A stretch of 64,000 bases of DNA from Emydura subglobosa (taxonomy: Eukaryota > Chordata > Testudines > Chelidae). A program made the position numbers and the translations under genes. The DNA lies in contig ML679958.1 in assembly GCA_007922225.1 (NCBI GenBank), positions 57,120,838-57,184,837 on the forward strand, given 5' to 3'. Of this stretch, positions 37,201 to 49,200 are shown piece after piece (the stretch's first letter is position 1; each line of letters starts with the position of its first letter). Under the pieces are notes generated by a model. The model saw nothing but the letters and a program-made list of their open reading frames with translations, did no database searches and was not told the DNA's origin.

Positions 37201-40200
37201 CTATTCAGCAATCCTTTTACACCAACTATGGGGGAAAAAAAATCTTAAAAACCAAACCCATTAGCTGCACACAAAGGTGATACTGGGCAATCTTTTAAGC
37301 TTCTCTCCCATTCCTGCATAATAAAGAATAGCTGGAGTTTGTTCAAACATTCAGAAACACACACCCACACACCAGTTTTAGGTTGCAATCAAGCTTGAGA
37401 AATGTCTGACCAATAAAAAAAAATAAAAGACACTGAGAAAGTTGTAAGCAAGTGAACATAAAGCTTAGAGGATTTAACTTGTAACTACATTTTGGCTGTT
37501 GCACTACTATACTAGTTTATTTTCCATTTTGCAATTCATTTGTAAATGCATCCATCACCATGTTATCTTGGTACTCTTTCATTAGATTTTACTCACAGAA
37601 ACAACTAGGTTATACATCCTCTTTTTTATAGAATTACCCAACAGCTTTATTTTAAAAAAATCCAGGAAAAAATATTTATTCTAGATTGACAATGAACTAA
37701 GGAAAACAAACATTTAGTTTAGGAATAGTAAATACAAAAAGCCATTCTCCAACAGTTCAAACATTATCTGTATTCTTCAGAATTTCCAATATGAGGAACA
37801 TATTTTAGGAAGAAAAGGACATACCACATCCCTAGCCACTGAAACCTAATCATGCGACAAGCAGAGGGTCAGCTTCAAAACAGCAGCCTGCAGCCAAGAG
37901 GCCAGATGCCATTGCTGGAAGAATCTCTTCATCAGCTTCTCATCTGTAATCTGTAATCACCATCTATGTCTATAAAGCAACTGTGACTTGTTTCAGATTT
38001 AGGTAGTCAGATTTAAACTTTACTTACAAATAGCGATCTTCATCAAACATTTCTCTCCTTTGCTTTTCTTGTTGCCTTCTTTTTTCTTCCAGTTTCTCAG
38101 CCTGCAATATTGACATATCAAAAGATATTAAGAATTAATTAATTGAGAAATGAATGATTTCACTACTTATTTTTGTTTGAAAAGCCAATTAGATTTCAAG
38201 CCCAAGCACACATTAGCCCAAAACACAGGTAAAATATCTGAAAGAGGCTTCAGCCAAGATTGTACTCTTAAAAAACAGACCAATAGTCAAATACCTCCTG
38301 GAAGCAGAGTCAAAAGACTAATTTAACTTGTATCATAGAATCATAGAATCATAGAATATTAGAGTTGGAAGGGACCTCAGGAGGTCATCTAGTCCAACCC
38401 CCTGCTCAAAGCAGGAATAACCTCAGCTATATCATCCCAACCAGGGCTTTGTCAAGCCTCAGCTTAAAAACCTCTAAGGATGGAGATTCCACCACCTCCC
38501 TAGGTAACCCATTCCAATGCTTCACCACCCTCCTAGTAAAAAACTTTTTCCTAATGTCCAACCTAGACCTCCCCCCCTGCAACTTGAGACCGTTGCTCCT
38601 TGTTCTGTCATCTGCCACCACCGAGAACAGCCTAGCCCCATCCTCCCTGGAACCCCCTTTCAGGTAGTTAAAAGCCGCTATCAAATCCCCCCTCACTCTT
38701 CTCTTTTGCAGACTAAACAAGCCCAGTTCCCTCAGCCTCTCCTCATAAGTCCTGTGCTCCAGTCCCCTAATCATTTTGGTTGCCCTCCGCTGCACTCTCT
38801 CCAAATTGTCCACATCTTTTTTGTAGTGGGGGGCCCAAAACTGGACACAGTATTCTAAATGCGGCCTCACCAATGCCGAATAGAGGGGAATAATCACTTC
38901 CCATGACCTGCTGGCAATGCCCCTCCTAATGCAGCCCAATATTCCATTAGCCTTCTTGACAACCAGGGCACACTGCTGACTCATATCCAGCTTTTTATCC
39001 ACCATTACCCCCAGGTCCTTTTCTGCAGAGCTGCTGCCCAGCTCGTCGGTCTCCAGTCTATAGCTGTGCATATAGACACAGAAATTGTAGAAATAATTCA
39101 GTATAATAGGTCACATTCTCTCCTGAGAGAGATCTGCTTGGTGTGGGAGTGAAGCCACCAACAGGGACCCAGTTACGCTCCCCAATTCTCTAGCCACAAA
39201 CCAGATTACCACTAAACTAAATTATTTGGAGTATATTTCCTTGAGGCTGCTTTGAGAATGTCCTTCATCCTTCACTGGGATGGGGGAAGGGGGTTGGCTG
39301 AAGAGCTGTTTATCTAAGATACTTATATGGCCTCCATTTCCATATTGTTTATCCTCACAACACCCCGTGAGGTACAGAAGATATAATAGGGATACTAGCA
39401 CAATGGGGAATGGAGACAGAGACTAAGTGTCTTCCACAAGAGCACAGGGGTAGTGTGCAACAGAGCAGGGAATTGAACCATGGCCCTCTGAGTCTAGTGC
39501 CCTAACCACTGGACTATCCTTCGTCTCTAGGAGCTAGCACCGCTGGCTTTATAGCAGCTGATAATACATCCCAACTAGGGGAATTCTCAGTTGACAGTTG
39601 CAGCTAGATTCTGGCAGTGTACATGGGTCAAAGCCAACAGAACAGAATCTGGCCCAAAGGGCCTAATTAATCCCTGATGTTCAGACAGCACATTAAAAAA
39701 AAGTGTGTATGCAAGTTATCATGCAAGTACAAAGCATTTGCTGGCACAGAACCTATTTGTGCATGCAATCACTGCAAAAGCAAGTACATACAGAGATCTG
39801 AAATGCAAGTTTGTGCACCTACATATGGAAGTTGGATTTTTGGTTTCTTAAGGCCAAATTCGGGCTGGAGTTGAACCTATGCAGATAATTGGGGGAGGGA
39901 AGCGCATATACATATACACTTACTTCTCATGTATGTTCTTACTGTAACACTCAAGATTCATCTACATGCGGAAATTGACTGGAACATCTATTGCTGAATA
40001 AAGCTATTCCACAATAGCATCCCATGTTGGAAGCGTTCTTGAATAAAACTGTTTTATTCCAGAATAATTACTCTGCTTTGGAATTGTATTCATTATTCCA
40101 GAATAAAAACATATTCCAGAATACAGCATCCACATAAGGAGTGGTTCTGCAACAGTTTATTCTGTGGTAGCTACTCCAGTCCTCATGTAGACAAACCCTT

Positions 40201-43200
40201 ACATAGTACAACCACAGAGAGTCAACTGAAATTTTGGCACCAAGAAAACCCATAGTACATTCAGTCCCACAAACACCACAATACAGGATCTCCAATCTAA
40301 AACTGCACATAGCATTTAGAAGTGAGTAGCGAGAAACTAGTCTGTGGAGGGCTTTAAAAGTAAGCCATATACTATTTTCAAGTCAAAATAGTGAACTTTG
40401 CAGCAGGACAGAAAAAATATAGAGCTCTAACTTAACTCCAGTGAAAAGGAGTGCCAAGTTTTGTGCAACATGTGGACTTTGGATAAGCCCTGTGGAAGAC
40501 CAGTCAAAACAGTTCACTGTATTTCAAGCACAAGTCCAGAGTGCCAAAAATCTTCATTTCGGTCCTGCTAGATTTTTAAATTGGAAGATGCCTGTCATGA
40601 AAACAATGTTTTTCACCAGACAGGCACTGATGTTACAGCATACCATACAACTATCCCTAATTTTCATAATGATGGAAAGGTATTGGACAAAACAGGTACT
40701 GAGGTCTGATCAGAGAGTTACTTTTCCTTGGTTGAATTTAGTTTTTGTTTGTTTGTTTTTAATACATATGGCTAATGAAAGGCTGTTTGGAGAAGTCTTG
40801 TGAAACAGTAAGTGGAGCAAACCACTGCAGTAGGTAAATCTGTCTTCAGCTTGCACTGAGTAAAGCCAAATCCATCTGCAGACAGTGTTGTGTTTTGTAA
40901 GTGCCTCAATATCTAAATGAGCAAGCGAAACAGTGATGTGGGTATAACTCAGGGACAGACTCTGAAGTAGAAAATGGAATCCTCATTGAATCAGGTACCC
41001 CTTAGCTCAAGTAAACATATCCAAATTTGGCACTATGAGCATAAAGTACTGAAATGAATAAATATATGGGTGCATATAGAATTTAAGAGTGCAAAGTAAT
41101 TAAACTAAATATCTTGATACAAGTATCAAAAGCAGACAAGAGGCCAGGGTCTACTTTTACATATATAAAAATGCACCCTTCCAATGTTCCAATGGAGAAA
41201 GGGGTATGTACAACTTCAGGTTGTATTTGTGAAATGTGTTTAAAAAAACGTCCACCACCTCTGCAACTCAAAACAGCTTCCCCTCCTCACACAGGCCTCA
41301 GGCAGCTGGGCATCCTCCCTACACAAAAGCCAGGAGACGAGACAGACCTTTTTGCCAGACCTGAAGGTCAGCAAATGTGGACTCTACACTTCACTTCCCC
41401 CTTCATCACATTTGAGGACCCCCCGTAACAACATCTCATTTCAAGAAACTGAGCTCTGGTGCCTCAGTTAATAACTGCAGTATGACAGTGAGACTGAGGA
41501 AGTCTATGAAGTAGTCAAGACTCAATGTATTTAAAGTTTCTATGGGAGGTTCAAACAAATATCAGTTCATTTCTGGGTGCATTTAAAGGAAGCCTGTGCA
41601 AATTGCAAGGCACAGAAATAATGTGCTCCTTGTAAACAGAGCCCCTCAGATGGGCAGACATTCTGTGCCACCTAAAACTTTTTTTTTTAAATCCCTGCAG
41701 GAATCTACAGGTGTGTCTCATTGTCAAACATATCAAGAGCAGCTGACAGATGTAGAAAAGTCAGTAGGGACCACATGATTTTTATTCCTCATCAAGAAAG
41801 TAGCTCAACTCCATGCCATATGGGGGTCCCAAAACAAGACTGATCACTGTTAGAGGAAATCTGATAACACCAGCTACTGCCAGGGTGGCTTCAAACACCA
41901 CCTTCCCCAAGAGCGACAAATAGTGAGATTATGCGTATCAAGAGGGGGCGCTTCCATGACTAAGGAAGTAATAGCTTCTTCAAGGAGTGCTGGTGCCCTG
42001 ACCCACCCAAAGGGAGACATTGACAGCTCACGTCAACAACAGATCCATCATCTTAAGACATTAACAACCGGAAGGGTCACAAGACCCTCTTACTGGTGGC
42101 GTTGGAAGGCTTCCCCAGCAGGACGGAAAGCTCCCTTGCACTGACTGGACTCAGGAGGGCAATATTGGCTGAAGCAACAGACACGAAGGCCTTACATGTT
42201 TGTCTCCTCCAGGCATATTTTTGTTCATACAGAAAAGCGGGGATTTGTCACATCAGAGATTTTGTGCATAAAATACGAACGGCAAGAAACAGAGGACTAC
42301 AACTGGATAAAGGCAGCAAGGATTCTCCAATAACCACCATCCAGAATAGTGCTTGAAGAAAAACCTGATGTTCTACCTATTGACCACTGGTGACGGCACT
42401 TCCTTTCACCTCTGTCAGCTTAGTGCGAAATCCTTGCTCAGGTCACAAATGAAAGAGTAACAGCCTGATCTCAATCACTAACTAACTAACATCCATCATC
42501 ATTATAAAAGCACTTCTGATCCTGGCTTTCTTTGAACAGAGAGCGTGCCAGCTGTGAACAGCTGTGGTACTGTAGGTGAACATGTTGGAGTGCATTAGCA
42601 GAGATGCATGGAGAAAGACTGTAAAACACCTGGCTTCAGCTAATACTAAAAATGAAAAAAGTCTGCTAGTACAGTTACTAGTTACCAAACTACAGAGCAT
42701 ATTGTTTGATATGACAAGATTTAACTCCATATTGCTTTCTGTATTTTAAATGGAGAGAATTGCCATTTAAGACAGCTTATTTAGCGAGCCATAGCAGCAA
42801 AACTTTAGTTATGTGCAATAGTATTCTCATTTCAACTAACCTGAATCTTTATACAATTTTATTAAGTAAGTTTAGAACATGTGCAGGAAATGCTAATGAA
42901 ATAACAAGCTTATAGACGAGAACATGTCAGACAGAGAAAACAGATCTGTGCACAACATATTTACTGTGTTTGACTTCAGGAAACCTTGCTGTTCCAGAAA
43001 CAAATGCTTTCAGAAGCTTTTGAGCTATGGGTGGGGATTTTTTGTTCAGGGTTGTACACCTGTGCCATTTACACCATTTATGACTCCAGCTGTATCAACT
43101 TCACCTCACCCCAGAAGCTTTTTGCAGGCTTTTCATTCTAAAGACTCTACAATAAAGTTCAAGTTAACTTAATGTTCTATCAGGAAGAAGTTCTCATTCT

Positions 43201-46200
43201 GAAAGGCCTGTAGAACTAATCCTTGGGTGGGCTTCTGAGGTTTGACATCTATAAAGCTCAGCACCATCAGGAATTGTAAGAATGCACTAGGAACGCTGCC
43301 TCTGGTCATCTATTGCCTCCATTCCTACAGGATTAGATACACGCACATCTACCCCAATGCCACATGTGGAAAACAGACATCTTCACTAATATCAAGTGGT
43401 CTCCACTAACCTCTCTCAGAGAGTGCTCCAGTGTCATCACCTAGACAAGAAGAGGTTGATGGTGGGGGGCTTGCGGGATTTACATAGCTCAGTGGGAACT
43501 TGATTAGCAGTCTTGAAGATTCCATAGAGAATCTTAGGGAGCCTGCAGAGCTGATCAGAGCTCCTCACATTGGCCTGGATTACAGGTACAACAAGCAGGA
43601 CTGAGGATCATTCCTAACCGAGGCTGATAGACACAAAACAAGGAGAGTCTCAGGCCGACAAATCGATTCTGTAACACTGGGATTGACTCTTCTCCTATCT
43701 ACCCTATTGTTCTGCCCAGTAGTAAGGATAAGAAGAGAGTGTACAATTCTATTTTCCCCTCCCCAAAACAAGAATTATTCTCTGCAGCAAAGGAAGGTAA
43801 GGGATGACATTGAGCAATATCACATAAAAAAGTTGTGTCTATACAGGGTAACATTGATTTATGATGCATCATCCTCACCTGTACTGAGATGCTCAAATAA
43901 TAATGATGAATCTAACGTCTAACCCTCACACATTATTTTGCAGCTCTTCGCTATTCACATTTGTTGGGAAAGTAGCTCTCCAGCTGTGAAAGTTTCAATG
44001 TTCCTGCTGACATAGCTGGCTAGCCATTATCTCCTTTCAAACTGTCATACAATTTATTTTTATTGAATGAATAGTAACTTTGATCAAAAGGAAGATTCTT
44101 ATAAGATATTGGGCGGGAGGAGGGTTTATGAGTTTTCAGACAAAGACCTAACTGATGCTTTGCAGGTGCAGTTGGCAATTCATCTAGTTTTTGGCTGGAT
44201 TAGCTATCATTTGCAAAAAATCTATTCCATGGATAACCAGGGCCAAACTCTAACTCAAACGGGCCAAAGTTCTGCAGAATTGGGAAGCTTATTCCCTCCA
44301 TTATTGCTCTCTTCCCTTCCCTCCCCATTCAGCTCATCAGTAAGGAGAAGTTTTTTGTCACAGATTCTGTGACTTTCAGAGATCTCAGTGACATTTTCCA
44401 TTTCAGCTTTAGCTCCATGCCCCTGAGCCAACACAGCCAAGGGGGGGGAAGGGGGCAGGCAGGACAGCAGATCCCAGTGAGCTGCAGGACCCAGAGCTCT
44501 CAGCTACCGCAGGGGTCACAGAGCTCTCTGCCTCTGCAGGGCATGCAGGGTGCTGAAACGCTCACCCCCCCCCTCCCCCCCCACAACAGGGCTTGGGCTT
44601 CAGTTGTCTTCCATCAACTCCCCCACCCCCATTATTTTTAGACAAAGTCACCGACAGGTCACAGGCGTCCGTGAATTTTTGTTTATTGCCCACAACCAGT
44701 CCGTGACTTTTACTAAAATAACCGTGACAAAAATCAACCTTACTCAAATGATGTGTGTGCAACCAATCTGAGATTGCTGAGTGCAAAAGTCAAATCAACA
44801 CCCTTCTGTGGCTTTGAAGTGCACCGCTGATCTTTACTACTAGACAGGGTGGATTATTCAGCATGTTATATATTTCAGGCAAAATCCCCACCAGTCCCAA
44901 GGTTGATACAAAAAACACATTCAGATTACTTGATTATTTTTAAAGTTCCCTTTGATGCCTATTTACATATTTGGTTTGCAAGATTCCCCTACTTGCTTTA
45001 TAAATAAGAATTTAATTCTAGGAAATAAACAGGTTGTATGGTTGACTATTTGCTATGATAGTGCACTTTTAAAAGAAATCACTATTTAGAATTTTAATAC
45101 CTACACGTCCTATAAACATTTTACATTCTGTGGATATGAATGCCAGGAAACTGTAAAAGTAGAAAAACAAAACTGCTACATCAATACTTTTTCCAGACAT
45201 AACTGTAGTTACAGCAGACCTGAAACTTGTCCAGCCGCCATGGGCAATAATAAAATATATATAATGGTTGAATAAAGTTTGTTTCCCTTTCTCCCTCCCC
45301 TGTTATAAATGCTCACAGAAAGGCCTGGAGAAAGGGGATTTTAGTGCATGGGTTCATGACAGTTTTGCAAGGCTACAGGAGTAGCCATTTAAGGCCCCAA
45401 TACTGCAAATGAAGTGTGTGGGTAGGCTCTTTTGCCACCAGCAAGCCCCATTAGCCTCAATGGCATTCCGTGCAGGATTCTGCAAGAATAAGTGCACGAT
45501 CAAAGTACAGTATGGGAACAAATTATCAAACAATCAATTTGTAAACATCTAGGAGAATAATAGAGTTATAAGGAATAGCCAGCATGGATTTGTCAAGAAC
45601 AAATCATGCCAAACCCAGCCTAATTTCCTGCTCTGACAAGATTACTAGCCTAGTGGTTGGAGGGAAAAGCTATAGACATGACATTCTTGATTTTAGTGAA
45701 GCTTTTGACCCAGCCCTATATGACAGTCTCATAAGTTAACCAGGCAAACAGGGTTGAGATGAAATTAGTAGAAGGTGGGCTCATAACTAGCTGAAAGACC
45801 ATTCTCAAAAAGAGAAGTTATTAATGGTTCACTGTCAAACTGGGAGTGTGTATCTAGCCTCACAGTCACAGTTCTGGGTCCTTCATTAATGACTTGGATA
45901 ATGGAGCATATGCCTATAAAAATCTACAGACAACAAGACAACAAATTGGGAGGAGTTGCAAACACTTTGGAGGACAGAATTAGAATTCAAAACAACCTTG
46001 ACAAATTGGAGAATTAGTCTGAAAGTCTGAAATTAGTCTGAAGATGAAAGTCACTGAAGAGAAGTGCCAAATACTACACTTAGGAAGGAAAAAAATTCAA
46101 TGCACAACACAACTACAAAATGGGGAATAACTGGCTACGCTACAAAGTAGTGCTGCAGAAGAGGATCACAAATTGAATATGAGCCAACAATGTGATGAAT

Positions 46201-49200
46201 TGCAAAAAAAGCAAATATCATTCCAAAGTATATTAACGGGAGTGTTGAATGTATGACACAGGAAATAATTGTCCTGCTCTACTTGGTACTGGTGCAGACT
46301 CAGCTAGAGCACTGCATGTAGTTCTGGGTGCCACACTTTAAGAAAGATCTGGATAAATTGGAGAGTCCAGAGGAGAACAATTAAAATGATAAAAGATTGA
46401 GAAAACATGGCCTGTGAGGAAAGGTTAAAGAAACAGGGCATGTTTAGTCTTAAGAGAAGAGAAGACTGAGGGGGGGACCTGACAAATTTGTCTTCAAATA
46501 TGTTAAGGGCTATTACAAAGAGGACAGTGATCAATTGTTCACCATGTCCACTGCAGTGAGTGGGCTTAATCCACAGCAAAGGAGATTTAGGTTAGATATT
46601 TTAAAAAGTCCTATCTATAAGGGTAATTAAGCACTAGAACAGGCTTCCAATGTAGGTTGTGGAGTCCCCGTCATTGGAGATTTTTAAGAACAAGTTGGAC
46701 AACACTTGTCAGGGATGGTCTAAGTTTACTTGGTCCTGCCTCAGTGCAGAGTGATGGACTAGATCAGGGGTTCTCAACCTTTTCCTTTCTGAGCCCCCTT
46801 CCCTTCCCCCCAAATATGCTATAAAAGTTCCAGGGCCCAGTGGAGGGGGGGGCAATGTTGCGGCTCCAGGCTTCAACCTCCAGGGGATGAGGGGGAGCAT
46901 GGGGCTCAGGGCTTCAGCCCCCTGGGACTGGGGGAGGGAAGGGCCTCAGATTTAGGACTCCTGGACTCCCTGAAATGGCTCACGGACCCCAGGGAGCTGC
47001 AGAACCCCAGTTGAGAACTGCTGGACTAGATGTCCTCCAGCCCTACATTTCTAGGATTCTAAAACACACTTTTATGGCAGGACATTTTATATTACCCATT
47101 ACACTCAACTTAATACCTCAAGAATTCCTGAAGTAACTCTGGGATTCTAGTAGATTAGCTCTCCAGACTGAAAAGCATTCTTAATGTTGTCTTTGCCCCT
47201 TGACTTTAAAACCTAAATGGTGCCTCCATTACACAGTTAGTGACCTATCATTAGGAGATTCTTCACTGTTATGTTATATTCTGAACCAGGTGCTACTGCA
47301 TCTCCAACAACAACAAAATCTGAACAAAAGCTGAATAAACCTGTAAAATGTCACCAGAAAGACTAAGAGTTTATTTGTAGAAGAATCTGTAGATAAGCAA
47401 CATCTGTGAAATAAAACTACTGAGGCGTACTAGAATGGAGGGAGTTTATCTTTTGTATATTGACTGACCTTCCAAAAGGAGGCCATCTTAAATCAAATAC
47501 TAATGTATATCTGGAACTGTGACATGCTTATATTTAAAAGCAAGGGGCCTGCAACTGAGATGATTTTAGGCTGACCTCACATTCTTTTCTCAGCTGACAG
47601 GCTGAGTATAGTCTAGAGGCATGGACCGCAATTCTGCCTCCCCTTTAGGGCCACTTTACATAGCTCCAGAAATCTAAGGGGACATTCCTCCAGCACAGGG
47701 ACAGTGTATGGAGCCCTAAGATGACCCCATCACAGTGCAAGGGGAGGAGCAAGAGCACTTTGCAATCGGGAGATTTTGGCCTGTGGATCAGCTGGGAGGG
47801 TTGGAGGGCTGTTATAAAGGGCACATCAGCCCCCAGAGGAACCCAGACTCTTGAAAATGCAGCATAGAACCTGGCCCAGGGATTTGAAGGTCCAACAGCC
47901 AAGAGATCACTACTATGTGACAAAGTAAGCCATGCAGTTATTTTTGACTGAAAGATGGGAGATAACTTAAAGGGATGGTTTGGTGTTTCCCAAACAGGTC
48001 TTTAATCTCTAACAACCTTTTTATTTCTGTTTTTGCTTCTGTCAATACATCTTAATTTTATGTTTTAAATTGAAGTGTTTTTAATGTGATCTACATTCAA
48101 ATGGTTCTAATTAGTCTCCCAAAGGTGTCATAAAGTGAACATATCCCTGTCCTCTGGAGCGAAGCAAAGACCAAGGGCCTCCTTTCAGAAAAATTCCTGG
48201 AGGTGGGGGGTGAAGTTGTGTTAGCATATAGAACATTCTCTGTCCCAAATAGCATCATGAATGGGAAAAAAAATGAGCAATTATTGCTTTACTAAAGATT
48301 AGGTCCAGAGTTTTGAGTGGGGGGAGGGAGGCAGTTTGCCCCATAACAAATGATGCCCGTGGCAGAGACAGGCAAAGGTTGAAGCCTACATATTGGAAAA
48401 GGGAATGTGAGAAGGTTGCAGAGCAGGGCCACAGAGCATTATGGGCACAAGGCAATCTAATAGGCAGTCTTTTGAATCCCTAACATATCCAGTAGAACGG
48501 AGGCTGGTTGCATTGAGTAGATAAACAACCTTTACATCCCCACACAACAGGAATTTCGTGTAGGGGGAAAGAGTGGCCAGGACAATGTTTTCCCAGAAAA
48601 AGTTTCCAATTTGATGAAAAACAATGCCATATGCTTTAATTCAGACATGTTGGAAAATCTAAGTATATCTTGGCCATTTTATGTATGCTTACACAGTTTT
48701 GATAAACATTTTGGATCAAAGCTCGTATACAGATAGGACATTCAAGCTGGTCAGTTAGAACAACTCCCTAAGGTGATGGACAAGTAGGAGCTCTGATACT
48801 GCAGTGCTGGCACTACCACTGATGCAGGACTGCAGAGAGGAAATAGTGGAATAGAAGGTAAGACCCAGTGGACTTTAGCGAGCACTGCCAGGCATACTAT
48901 CAGTCACAGCGTGGCTGATAAGTCATTTGTGTGTGGATGGGATGCCACAATACATGGGCCATATGTGATCATACAGCACTATAGTATTTAAGAACTGGAC
49001 TCAGAGGGTGAAATCCTGGCTGCACTGAAGTCAATGTTAGGACTCTCATTGACTTTAGTAGGGCCAGCATTTCATCCTGCGCCTCCACAACTCCTTTTGA
49101 AGTGCTCCTGAGATTGGGGTAAATACCTCCCAACAAACTTATGTCTGCACTTACCACCTGGGGAGGTCTGCATTTCAGAAGAATGCACAGGTTTAAAAGT

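Larger units (their letters stand above)
20088..38027 (-). other. EPSTI1: EPSTI1 intron 6
   Basis: The largest intron, about 17.9 kb. It contains CR1 copies (20526-21257, 30936-31017, 32320-33603, 33808-34425), a GCAC microsatellite, a hAT transposon (23824-25877), a Gypsy element (26200-28888), a candidate LTR (34427-34815) and a MITE-like repeat (35590-36115). Positions 21300-22200, 22260-23800, 28900-30930, 31020-32315 and 36120-38020 show no assignable feature. Confidence 0.65.

Noticed and set aside
38427..39071. 214-codon minus-strand ORF as a host gene
   Set aside because: It is the C-terminus of CR1 ORF2, followed by a CR1 tail; related sequence occurs several times in the window.
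44369..44786. Pro/Gly/Gln-rich ORFs on both strands
   Set aside because: They lie in the C-rich centre of a MITE-like repeat and match no family.
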